Below are positions 1-7,236 of a stretch of 64,000 nucleotides of DNA, piece by piece (the stretch's first letter is position 1; each line of letters starts with the position of its first letter). The DNA is from Sphingomonas cremea. GTDB taxonomy: Bacteria; Pseudomonadota; Alphaproteobacteria; Sphingomonadales; Sphingomonadaceae. The stretch is taken from positions 186,001-250,000 of the forward strand of contig NZ_JAKFGM010000001.1 in assembly GCF_021502585.1 (NCBI RefSeq), in the 5' to 3' direction. Both the position numbers and the translations under genes were made by a program. The notes beneath the pieces were generated by a model. It was not told where the DNA came from. It was given only the letters and a program-made list of their open reading frames with translations, and did no database searches.

Positions 1-200
1 AAGGCGCGACCTGCCGGCGTGTCCAGGCGGTAGGTCGGGTTGGATTGGCCGCCCCGGAACTGGCTGACTGTCAGGGGACCGGCGAAGCCGTCGACATGTT
101 CATCCATCCAGCGCTCAAGAGCCGCGACATCGAAGCGAAGCCTTTCGCTGACATCGCGGGTGCCCGTGTTCGCTTCGGTGCGGTCCATCGACGCGACCAT
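1..200 (-). CDS. Phosphotransferase family protein (APH/ACAD10-11 type), 5' part only
   Basis: Reading leftward from an ATG at 200, or the in-frame ATG at 188, the frame stays open to the window edge, giving 66 codons. The visible part ends in FRGGQSNPTYRLDTPAG. The GGQSNPTY motif is typical of the N-lobe of aminoglycoside-phosphotransferase-like proteins related to ACAD10/ACAD11, which in alphaproteobacteria usually lie beside acyl-CoA dehydrogenase genes. These are kinase-fold proteins thought to phosphorylate hydroxyacyl substrates. The catalytic half lies outside the window, so activity cannot be judged. It is divergent from the metallophosphoesterase that starts at 245, and the roughly 44 bp between them must hold both promoters. 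Confidence 0.8.
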   Translation of the reverse strand, partial: MVASMDRTEANTGTRDVSERLRFDVAALERWMDEHVDGFAGPLTVSQFRGGQSNPTYRLDTPAGRA

Positions 201-244
201 GCGAGGCAAGCGGAGCGATTGCAATTGCCCCGCGTTTATTGGCC

Positions 245-1096
245 ATGGCTCGCATCGCGCACCTTTCGGACCTGCACTTCGGCGCCCATGACGACCGCCT
301 TGTGGCGGCGGTCGAAGAGCGGCTCGAAGAAGCCAAGCCTGACCTTGTGGTAATATCCGGCGATTTTACCCAGCGCGCCCGAACCGAGCAGTTCAAGGAA
401 GCCTGCCGTTTCCTGGAGCGGTTGAATGATGCGGGCCATGAGGTGCTCGGCGTTCCCGGCAATCACGATGTGCCACTCTACGATGTCTTGCGTCGCTTCA
501 TGTCGCCGCTGAGCCGATATCGGCGTTACATCGACGATACGCTCTGCCCTTATCACGAACTTCCCGGTGCTGCGGTGCTGGGTATCAACACGGCGCGATC
601 GCTGACCTTCAAGGACGGGCGAATCAACGACGAGCAAGTGGCCTTCATCCGGGAATCGTTCGCTCGAACCGGCCGGGAAACCGTGCGGATCCTCGTCACC
701 CATCATCCGATGTTCGCTCTACCGGTTGGCGAGGGACCGGAACTTGGAGAAGCAGTCGGCCGCCAGGAATTGGCGTTGCGGGCTATCGCCGAGGCTGGGG
801 TCGATTTGCTTCTTGCCGGGCATAACCATCGGGCGTCGACACACCAGGCGAGGGACCTGGTGACTGACGCGGGGCCCGCACTGGTGATTCAGGCGGGGAC
901 CGCGACATCGACCCGATTGCGCGAAGAGGAGCAGAGCTTCAACCTGCTGGAAATCGTCAAGGGGGAAGCGAAGGTGTCGGTGCAGGCTTGGAACGGCGAT
1001 AACTATCGGTCGCGCAACGCCGAAAGCTATATTCGCCATGGCGCACACTGGCAAAGCGTGTCGGGCGACCAGCTGGCCGAAGCGCCGGGCACTTGA
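245..1096 (+). CDS. Metallophosphoesterase, calcineurin-like (cyclic-nucleotide phosphodiesterase-like)
   Basis: This 283-residue protein carries the full metallophosphoesterase motif set: D9-x-H11 (SDLHFG), GD40, GNHD (N73, H74), the THH pair near 153-154 and AGHNH (H193, H195). These residues bind a di-metal centre that hydrolyses phosphodiester or phosphomonoester bonds. The compact two-layer form without extra domains resembles class III cAMP phosphodiesterases (CpdA), but substrate cannot be read from sequence. The ATG at 245 is preferred over a TTG at 239 because the protein then begins directly at the first strand, MARIAHLSDLHFG. No signal peptide is seen, so it should be cytoplasmic. 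The next gene, nadC, follows after 48 bp and may be cotranscribed. Confidence 0.85.
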   Translation: MARIAHLSDLHFGAHDDRLVAAVEERLEEAKPDLVVISGDFTQRARTEQFKEACRFLERLNDAGHEVLGVPGNHDVPLYDVLRRFMSPLSRYRRYIDDTLCPYHELPGAAVLGINTARSLTFKDGRINDEQVAFIRESFARTGRETVRILVTHHPMFALPVGEGPELGEAVGRQELALRAIAEAGVDLLLAGHNHRASTHQARDLVTDAGPALVIQAGTATSTRLREEEQSFNLLEIVKGEAKVSVQAWNGDNYRSRNAESYIRHGAHWQSVSGDQLAEAPGT

Positions 1097-1144
1097 GTCA
1101 AATGGCTCGTCGCGCCAAAGGACTGGCGCATTCGGGGAGGATTG

Positions 1145-2014
1145 ATGGACGCCGCGGCTTTCGAAACGACGGATCTGCCGCAATTCGACGTGAGCGAATT
1201 CGTTCGCCGGGTGCTTGCCGAAGATTTGGGCTCTGGCGGCGATGTCACCTCCAAGGCGACGATCGACCCTCACGCCCGCTTTACCGCGGAGATGAACTGC
1301 CGAGAGCCTATCGTCGTCGCGGGACTGGAAATCGCCGCCGCGTTTTTCCGCGCGCTCGATAGAGAAGTGCAGATCGAGCGACTGGTGCGTGACGGCGAGG
1401 CAGTTCCGGTCGGTGCGGTGTTGCTTCGGTTGAATGGCAACGCGCGAGCCATGCTTGCGGCCGAGCGGTCGGCGCTCAACACGCTCCAGCATCTGTCTGG
1501 AATCGCCACCATGACTCGTCGCTATGTCGACGCGATTGAGGGCACGGGCGCCATCCTGCTCGATACTCGCAAGACAATTCCGGGCCTGCGGCTGCTCGAA
1601 AAATATGCGGCGCGCATGGGCGGAGCCGAAAATCATCGCATGCGATTGGATGACGGATTGCTGATCAAGGACAATCACGTCGGCGTAGCCGGTGGAGTGG
1701 CCGAAGCTGTTCGCGCGGCCAAGGAATATGGCAGCGGATTGCCGATCCAGGTCGAAGTCGACCGGATTGAGCAGATTGAACCGGCGCTGGTGGCTGGCGC
1801 CGATCGCCTTCTGCTCGACAATATGAAGCCAGATTTGCTCTGCGAAGCTGTCAAACTGGTAGCCGGACGCGTTCCGTTGGAGGCGTCTGGCGGGGTGAAT
1901 TTGGACAGCATCCGCGCCATTGCAGAAACCGGGGTCGACTATATTTCCGTCGGTCGCATCACACAGTCGGCGCCTGCAGTCGACATCGGGCTGGATTATG
2001 TGCTGGATGCCTAA
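1145..2014 (+). CDS. nadC: Nicotinate-nucleotide pyrophosphorylase (quinolinate phosphoribosyltransferase)
   Basis: This enzyme converts quinolinate and PRPP to nicotinate mononucleotide, CO2 and PPi in de novo NAD synthesis. The 289 residues match the family length. Recognisable blocks are the N-terminal EDLGSGGDVTS, LNTLQHLSGIAT around 111-122, DTRKTIPGLR at 140-149, ENHR at 162-165 and KDNH at 175-178, which hold the basic residues for quinolinate and PRPP, and the C-terminal EASGGV and GVDYISVG barrel strands. The ATG at 1145 is chosen over an overlapping TTG at 1142 because a GGGGAGG ribosome site ends five bases before it. nadA and nadB are not in the window. Confidence 0.95.
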   Translation: MDAAAFETTDLPQFDVSEFVRRVLAEDLGSGGDVTSKATIDPHARFTAEMNCREPIVVAGLEIAAAFFRALDREVQIERLVRDGEAVPVGAVLLRLNGNARAMLAAERSALNTLQHLSGIATMTRRYVDAIEGTGAILLDTRKTIPGLRLLEKYAARMGGAENHRMRLDDGLLIKDNHVGVAGGVAEAVRAAKEYGSGLPIQVEVDRIEQIEPALVAGADRLLLDNMKPDLLCEAVKLVAGRVPLEASGGVNLDSIRAIAETGVDYISVGRITQSAPAVDIGLDYVLDA

Positions 2015-2071
2015 CGCATTTTTTCCGCGCCAAGAGGCCGCTTGCGGCTTATAGGACCGCAAACGACCATT

Positions 2072-2084
2072 GGAGACGCACTTG
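2072..2084 (+). promoter_or_regulatory. Ribosome binding site deciding a TTG start
   Basis: GGAG at 2072-2075 is followed after six bases by TTG at 2082. An earlier in-frame TTG at 2070 overlaps this Shine-Dalgarno and has none of its own, so the nitronate monooxygenase most likely begins MFKGLKPILYGG at 2082. Confidence 0.7.
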
Positions 2085-3488
2085 TTCAAAGGTTTGAAGC
2101 CCATCCTGTACGGCGGCCAGGAAGTCTGGCCGCTGGTCGAGGGGGGTAAAGGTGTCTCCGCGACCAACCATGCCAGTTCGGGCGCTTGGGCGGCGGCTGG
2201 CGGCATTGGCACAGTGTCGGCAGTGAATGCCGACAGCTACGATCCCGAAGGCCGCATCATCCCGCAGGTCTACAAGGCACTCACCCGGCGCGAGCGGCAC
2301 GAAGAGCTGATTCACTACGCGATCGAAGGTGCCGTGGCGCAGGTCAAGCGCGCCTATGAGATGGCGGGCGGCAAGGGCGCGATCAACATCAACGTCCTTT
2401 GGGAAATGGGCGGCGCGCAGCGCGTGCTCCACGGCGTGCTGGAGCGCACCAAGGGCATGGTCACCGGCGTCACCTGCGGCGCGGGCATGCCCTACAAGCT
2501 TTCCGAGATCGCCGCTTCCTATGGCGTTCATTACCTGCCGATCATCTCCTCCGGCCGCGCCTTCAGCGCGCTCTGGAAGCGGGCTTATTCCAAGGCCGCG
2601 GAATGGCTTGCCGCGGTCGTCTATGAAGACCCCTGGCTGGCGGGCGGCCACAACGGCCTCTCCAATGCCGAGGATCCGCGCAAACCGCAGGATCCCTATC
2701 CGCGCGTCAAGGCATTGCGAGAGACAATGCGGGAAGGCGGCATTGCCGACAGCGTGCCGATCGTCATGGCCGGCGGCGTCTGGCGCCTCGACGAGTGGAA
2801 CGACTGGATCGACAATCCGGAACTGGGGCAGATCATGTTCCAGTTCGGCACCCGTCCGCTGCTGACCCAGGAAAGCCCGATTCCACCCGAATGGAAGGCG
2901 CGGTTGATGACGCTGGAGGAGGGCGATGTGCTGCTCCACCGCTTCTCGCCGACCGGCTTCTATTCCTCGGCGGTCCGCAATCCTTTCCTGCGCTGTCTCG
3001 AATCTCGCAGCGAACGGCAAATCGCATTCACCAAGGAACCGATCGGCGACCATGCGTTCGAACTCGACGTGGGGATCGGGACCAAGAAGAATTACTGGGT
3101 GACCAAGGGCGACCTGCAGCACGCCCGCGAATGGTTTGGCGCGGGCTTCACCAATGCCATGAAGACGCCCGACGATACGCTGGTGTTCGTGACGCCCGAG
3201 GATGAAAAGATCATCCGCAAGGACCAGGCCGATTGCATGGGCTGCCTGTCGCAATGCGCTTTCTCGTCCTGGGCGGACAATGAGAAGAATTCGACCGGAA
3301 GGCTAGCCGATCCGAGGAGCTTCTGCATCCAGAAGACGCTTCAGGATATCGCCCACGGCGGGCCGGTCGAGCAGAACCTGATGTTCGCCGGACATGCGGC
3401 ATTCCGGTTCAAGAGCGACCCATTTTATTCGAACGGCTTCGTGCCGACCGTAAAGCAACTTGTCGACCGTATCCTGACGGGGGCTTGA
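2082..3488 (+). CDS. Nitronate monooxygenase family flavoprotein with Cys-rich C-terminal extension
   Basis: The N-terminal two thirds is a TIM barrel of the nitronate monooxygenase/2-nitropropane dioxygenase family, with FMN-binding features GVTCGAGMP, HYLPIISSGRAF, AGGHNGLS and PIVMAGGVW. The family oxidises alkyl nitronates or related carbon acids using FMN and O2. At 468 residues it is over 100 longer than a minimal member. The extension carries C385-x2-C388-x3-C392 and C415, a spacing suggestive of a metal or Fe-S site. Its stop overlaps the start of the SH3 gene (TGATG at 3486-3490), suggesting translational coupling. Its substrate is unknown; sphingomonads commonly hold such genes as presumptive detoxification or acyl-chain enzymes. 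Confidence 0.8.
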   Translation: MFKGLKPILYGGQEVWPLVEGGKGVSATNHASSGAWAAAGGIGTVSAVNADSYDPEGRIIPQVYKALTRRERHEELIHYAIEGAVAQVKRAYEMAGGKGAININVLWEMGGAQRVLHGVLERTKGMVTGVTCGAGMPYKLSEIAASYGVHYLPIISSGRAFSALWKRAYSKAAEWLAAVVYEDPWLAGGHNGLSNAEDPRKPQDPYPRVKALRETMREGGIADSVPIVMAGGVWRLDEWNDWIDNPELGQIMFQFGTRPLLTQESPIPPEWKARLMTLEEGDVLLHRFSPTGFYSSAVRNPFLRCLESRSERQIAFTKEPIGDHAFELDVGIGTKKNYWVTKGDLQHAREWFGAGFTNAMKTPDDTLVFVTPEDEKIIRKDQADCMGCLSQCAFSSWADNEKNSTGRLADPRSFCIQKTLQDIAHGGPVEQNLMFAGHAAFRFKSDPFYSNGFVPTVKQLVDRILTGA

Positions 3489-3967
3489 TGCTGAAGCGGG
3501 GGCTGTGCGTTGCGTTGTTGCTTGCGGTCGCGACGACTGCGAGCGCGCAGGACAAGAAGCCGCCTTACTGGGCCTCGATCGCCAGTGGCGAAGCGATGAT
3601 GCGCAGCGGGCCCGGGCGCAACTATCCCGGCATCTGGCTTTACAAGCGCCGGGATCTGCCCATCCGCGTCGTTCAGACCTATCCCAACTGGCGGAAGATC
3701 GAGGATCCGGACGGCCAGCAGGGCTGGATGCTGGTGACGTTGCTCAGTGACAGGCGAACCGGGATCGTAAAGCCGGGCGAACCCCGCAACATCCGCGTAA
3801 AGCCGGAGGCCAATGCGCCGGTGCGATATCGCGCGGAGGCAGGCGTCGTCGGCCGCATTGAAAAATGTGACGGGACATGGTGCCAAATCCAGATCGGCAA
3901 GCGCAAGGGCTGGATCGCGCAAGGCGACGTCTGGGGCACCGACGAAAATGAGGTTGTGGACGACTGA
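3488..3967 (+). CDS. Exported SH3-domain protein
   Basis: This 159-residue protein has a signal peptide (MLKRGLCVALLLAVATTASAQ) and two short SH3-like repeats. The first is ASGEAMMRSGPGRNYP...WRKIEDPDGQQGWM, the second IRVKPEANAPVRYRAEAGVVGRIEKC...KGWI. It fits the periplasmic SH3 family often annotated as SH3_4/DUF1058, thought to bind peptidoglycan or act as envelope adaptors. Its ATG overlaps the stop of the upstream monooxygenase, so the two are probably translationally coupled. Two cysteines (EKCDGTWCQI) may form a disulphide. The function is not established. Confidence 0.8.
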   Translation: MLKRGLCVALLLAVATTASAQDKKPPYWASIASGEAMMRSGPGRNYPGIWLYKRRDLPIRVVQTYPNWRKIEDPDGQQGWMLVTLLSDRRTGIVKPGEPRNIRVKPEANAPVRYRAEAGVVGRIEKCDGTWCQIQIGKRKGWIAQGDVWGTDENEVVDD

Positions 3968-3991
3968 CCTGGGAACATGGGGAGACATGAG

Positions 3992-4456
3992 ATGAAAAGC
4001 GTTTGGCTTGCGACTGCCTCGATCATTTTTGCCTTTAGTTCCAGTACCCAGTCGTCCGCTGCGCAGCGCCCGGTCATCGAGCATATCGGCAAGCCGACGC
4101 TGAATGGCCAGCCACTGCCCTTCTCCCAGGCGGTACGGGTAGGCGACATGCTTTATTTGTCGGGACAGATCGGTATCGGCGCCGACAACAAGTTGCCGGA
4201 AGGGATCGAGGCGCAGTCCCGGCAGGCGATGGACAATATCGCCGCCGTTCTGAAAGGCGCCGGGCTTGGCTGGGGCGACGTCGTCAAATGCACGGTGATG
4301 CTCGACAACATGGCCGACTGGCCCGCATTCAACAAAATCTATGTCGGCTATTTCGGCGACGCCCCCAAGCCCGCGCGCAGTGCCTTCGGCGCGGACGGCC
4401 TGGCGCTGGGCGCGTTGCTTGAGGTCGAATGCATGGCCTATGCGGGAAAGCGCTAG
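3992..4456 (+). CDS. Exported RidA/YjgF family protein
   Basis: RidA proteins deaminate reactive enamine/imine intermediates. This 154-residue version carries FSQAVRVGDMLYLSGQIG, a central NIAAVLKGAGLGWGDVVKCTVML segment, and the PARSAFGADGLALGALLEVE end, including the Arg corresponding to the catalytic Arg of RidA. Unlike the cytosolic enzyme it begins with a hydrophobic leader (MKSVWLATASIIFAFSSS) that looks like a signal peptide, so it probably acts in the periplasm. The ATG at 3992 is preferred over 3977 because GGGGAGA lies about seven bases upstream. It ends tail-to-tail with the glutaredoxin-MauE gene, the two stop codons sharing bases of CTAG at 4453-4456. Confidence 0.85.
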   Translation: MKSVWLATASIIFAFSSSTQSSAAQRPVIEHIGKPTLNGQPLPFSQAVRVGDMLYLSGQIGIGADNKLPEGIEAQSRQAMDNIAAVLKGAGLGWGDVVKCTVMLDNMADWPAFNKIYVGYFGDAPKPARSAFGADGLALGALLEVECMAYAGKR

Positions 4457-5223
4457 CCAACCAGCATCCGGCCCATCCAGACCGCCATCACGATCATCAT
4501 CAGGTTTTCGGTCAATGAGATGAATCCCAACGGCACGTTCGACGATCCGCCGACGCATGCACATTTTAGCTCTCGCCGGTCGACGTAGACCGCCTTGAAT
4601 ACCGAGATCGCTCCTTCAAGTCCGATGAACAGCGTGACTGGCGCGGCAAGCCAGATCAGGCGATCAGACAGCATCAAAATGCCGGTTACGCCCTCAAGCA
4701 GCGGGTATAGGCTGGCATAGGGCACCCAGCGTTGCGACAGCAGGTCGTAGTTGAGAAACATTGCCGAGAATTTCTCGACATCCTGCAGCTTCAGGAGCGC
4801 CAGGACGATCATCGATAATCCGATGAACCACTCGCCAGCCCGGATGGTGAATGGCGTACCGAAAACCGATGTACTGAGCGCAAGCGCGCCGAGCGCCGAA
4901 ATCGCGAACAGGGCGATGACCGGAACATAGGTCGTGCCGTTCGGGTCGCGCACGGCCTTGCCGAGGAAGCGCTTTAAATCGTCGTAGCCGCCAACCCGCA
5001 CGCCATTGATAAAGATCTGCGGAGTCGTCGCGACTTTGTGCTTCGCCTTGAAGGCGTCGATTTCATCACGGCTCGTGAGATGACGATCTTCAACCTGATA
5101 GCCATTGCTTTCCAGCAGATGCTTGGCCTTCAGGCCCCAGGGGCAGACGTGCCCGGGCATCACCATGCGATGGATAGCCGCGCGCTTAGCCGCCGCGGCG
5201 CTTACGAATTCAACTTTGGTCAT
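4453..5223 (-). CDS. Glutaredoxin-MauE/DoxX-like membrane fusion protein
   Basis: Residues 1-90 form a glutaredoxin-like domain with VCPWGLKAK (single Cys, C27), cis-Pro loop TTPQIFINGVRVGG at 66-79 and DDLKRFL. Residues 98-256 contain about four or five membrane helices of the MauE/DoxX redox-associated family, with a C221-A-C223 motif before the last helix. MauE-type proteins are linked to disulphide handling of periplasmic or membrane partners. A cytosolic monothiol domain fused to a membrane dithiol suggests electron transfer across the membrane, which is inference. AAGGA precedes the ATG. The gene lies downstream of a MerR-type promoter at 5256-5288, so induction by a metal or oxidative cue is likely. 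Confidence 0.82.
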   Translation of the reverse strand: MTKVEFVSAAAAKRAAIHRMVMPGHVCPWGLKAKHLLESNGYQVEDRHLTSRDEIDAFKAKHKVATTPQIFINGVRVGGYDDLKRFLGKAVRDPNGTTYVPVIALFAISALGALALSTSVFGTPFTIRAGEWFIGLSMIVLALLKLQDVEKFSAMFLNYDLLSQRWVPYASLYPLLEGVTGILMLSDRLIWLAAPVTLFIGLEGAISVFKAVYVDRRELKCACVGGSSNVPLGFISLTENLMMIVMAVWMGRMLVG

Positions 5224-5255
5224 TGTTCGTCCTTGCCCGTTTAACGAGTCGGACG

Positions 5256-5288
5256 ATCCTTAGCTTCCGTACCATGGTACGGAGTCAA
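5256..5288 (-). promoter_or_regulatory. MerR-type promoter/operator
   Basis: On the minus strand TTGACT (5288-5283) is separated by 20 bp from TAAGGAT (5262-5256). The spacer contains the dyad CCGTACCATGGTACGG. An over-long 19-20 bp spacer filled by a perfect dyad is the hallmark of MerR-family-controlled promoters, and the half-site CCGTAC with TTGACT strongly recalls the mer operator. It sits 33 bp upstream of the glutaredoxin-MauE start. No merR-like gene lies beside it or elsewhere in the window. Confidence 0.8.
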
Positions 5289-5424
5289 GTATGGCAAGTT
5301 GACGATTGGATGGCCTGCTCTTCGCGTTCGCCAACGTGGCGAGAGGAGGGACTCGACCGAATATCGCGCTGTCAGCTTATGTTGGGGCGGCGCACCCCCG
5401 TCGCGCCGCCCTCACAAGGATAGG

Positions 5425-5874
5425 TTAGGGCTTAACCGCGTCAGGAACCGCCATGAAGGCGACGCGCTTGACGGTCAGCTTCTCGCCCTTGTCGCTGGTC
5501 GTATCCATCGACGCGCCGATCTCGACCGGCGACGTGGTCCAGCAGACCTCGCCTTCCTTATCCATCGCGCTGGTGAAGCAGGCCTTGTCGTCCTTCATCA
5601 CCGCCGTTCCATGGTCGATATGCTTGTCGCCAGACCAGGCGACATAATTGCCGCTGGCGTCGATCGACTCGGTCGTAGCCTTGCCTTCGCGCGTGAACTC
5701 CCAGGTCGTTTCGTTGATCTGGAAGCCGGCAGGCGTCGCCAAATTGGCATCCATCGCCGCATTTTCGTCCATGGCCATGTTTGTGTCGACGGCGTTCGCG
5801 TCGGTGGTCGTTTCTGCCGGCTTGTTGCAAGCAACGAGCGCCAGCACGGCCAGTGAAGTCATCACGATCCGCAT
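5425..5874 (-). CDS. Small lipoprotein of unknown function
   Basis: From the ATG at 5874, preceded by GGGAGAGAG, a 149-residue product begins MRIVMTSLAVLALVACNKPAE, a clear signal peptide with lipobox LVAC. After a low-complexity Asn/Ala/Met linker comes a compact domain with NETTWEFTREGK, a Cys pair (KACFTS, EVCWTT) and a VKRVAFMAVPDAVKP end. The pattern matches small sphingomonad outer-membrane lipoproteins with no assigned role. A longer in-frame ATG at 6033 exists, but it would overlap the thiolase and bury the signal peptide, so it is rejected. Confidence 0.75.
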   Translation of the reverse strand: MRIVMTSLAVLALVACNKPAETTTDANAVDTNMAMDENAAMDANLATPAGFQINETTWEFTREGKATTESIDASGNYVAWSGDKHIDHGTAVMKDDKACFTSAMDKEGEVCWTTSPVEIGASMDTTSDKGEKLTVKRVAFMAVPDAVKP

Positions 5875-5941
5875 ATCTCTCTCCCTGTTTGACGAGGGGA
5901 GTCGCGTTAGCAGCTTTGCCGGCTCAGCGCACCTGATGTGG

Positions 5942-7126
5942 TCAGGCCAGTTCGACCGCCACGGCCGTCGCTTCGCCGCCGCCGATGCAAAGGGAGGCAA
6001 CGCCACGCTTCTTGCCCTTGGCCTTGAGCGCACCGATCAGCGTGACGATCAGGCGAGCGCCGCTGGCACCGATCGGGTGGCCGAGCGCGGTGGCGCCGCC
6101 ATGGACGTTGATCTTGTCGTGCGGAATGCCAAGGTCGCGCATCGCGAACATCGCAACGCAGGCGAAGGCCTCGTTGACCTCGAACAGGTCGACGTCGTCG
6201 ACGCTCCAGCCGGCCTTCTTCAGCACCTTTTCGATCGCGCCGGCAGGGGCGATGGTGAACTCGCTCGGCTCGCGGGCGTGGGCGGCGGATGCGACGATCC
6301 GGGCGACCGGTTTCAGGCCCTTGGCGTCGGCATCCGACTGGCGGGTCAGCACCAGCGCGGCGGCGCCGTCCGAAATCGAAGAGCTGGTCGCGGCAGTGAT
6401 GGTGCCGTCCTTGGCGAAGGCTGGCTTCAGTGTCGGAATCTTGTCCGGGCGGCCGCGGCCCGGGGCCTCGTCGGTGTCGACCACCGTTTCGCCGCCACGG
6501 CCCTGGATGACGACCGGAACGATCTCCTCCTTGAAGGCGCCACTGTCGATCGCCGCCTTGGCGCGCGAAAGGCTCTCGATCGAATAATTGTCCTGCTCTT
6601 CGCGGGTCAGCTGATACTGGTTGGCGGTTTCCTGGGCGAAGGTGCCCATTGCCCGGCCCGGCTCATAAGCGTCCTCGAGGCCATCGAGGAACATATGGTC
6701 ATAGGCGGTGTCATGGCCGATGCGTGCGCCCGAGCGATGCTTCTTGAGCAGGTAGGGCGCATTGGTCATCGACTCCATGCCGCCGGCGACGATCAAGTCG
6801 GCATTGCCGGCCTTCAGCGCTTCCTCGGCCATGATGACCGTCTGCATTCCGGAACCGCAGACCTTGTTGACAGTGGTCGCCTGTACCGACTTGGGCAGGC
6901 CAGCCTTGATCGCTGCCTGGCGCGCCGGGGCCTGGCCGAGGCCGGCGGGAAGCACGCAGCCCATGTAAATCCGATCAATCTCATCGCCTTTGATCCCGGC
7001 CCGCTCCACCGCTGCCTTGACCACGGTCGCCCCGAGGTCGGTGGCGGAAACATCGGCAAGAGTGCCTTGCATCGAGCCCATTGGGGTGCGTGCGGTAGAC
7101 AGGATGACGATTGGATCGGTGGCCAT
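5942..7126 (-). CDS. Acetyl-CoA acetyltransferase (thiolase)
   Basis: This 394-residue thiolase catalyses reversible condensation or thiolysis of acetyl-CoA and acetoacetyl-CoA. The catalytic set is complete: C90 in VNKVCGSGMQ, GGMESMTNAP, NEAFA, H350 in HGGATALGHPIGASGAR, and C380 in CIGGGEATA. The ATG at 7126 is chosen because the protein then opens with the standard DPIVILSTARTPMGS strand; an upstream frame extension to 7195 adds unrelated residues. It is divergent from isovaleryl-CoA dehydrogenase (7237), which fits a role in finishing leucine/isovalerate breakdown by processing acetoacetyl-CoA. A role in polyhydroxyalkanoate supply is also possible. Confidence 0.93.
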   Translation of the reverse strand: MATDPIVILSTARTPMGSMQGTLADVSATDLGATVVKAAVERAGIKGDEIDRIYMGCVLPAGLGQAPARQAAIKAGLPKSVQATTVNKVCGSGMQTVIMAEEALKAGNADLIVAGGMESMTNAPYLLKKHRSGARIGHDTAYDHMFLDGLEDAYEPGRAMGTFAQETANQYQLTREEQDNYSIESLSRAKAAIDSGAFKEEIVPVVIQGRGGETVVDTDEAPGRGRPDKIPTLKPAFAKDGTITAATSSSISDGAAALVLTRQSDADAKGLKPVARIVASAAHAREPSEFTIAPAGAIEKVLKKAGWSVDDVDLFEVNEAFACVAMFAMRDLGIPHDKINVHGGATALGHPIGASGARLIVTLIGALKAKGKKRGVASLCIGGGEATAVAVELA

Positions 7127-7236
7127 GGCAATTCGACTCCGGAGGATTTCGATTATGTTGCAGGTGCACATAAGCGCCGGGAGCGCCTTGTTCAAATGCC
7201 GAACGCGATGCTAGGCGCGCGGCAAGGGAGAATGTG

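Noticed and set aside
719-2212. Long minus-strand ORF (497 codons) opposite the phosphoesterase and nadC
   Set aside because: Shadow of high-GC coding on the plus strand, with no domain pattern.
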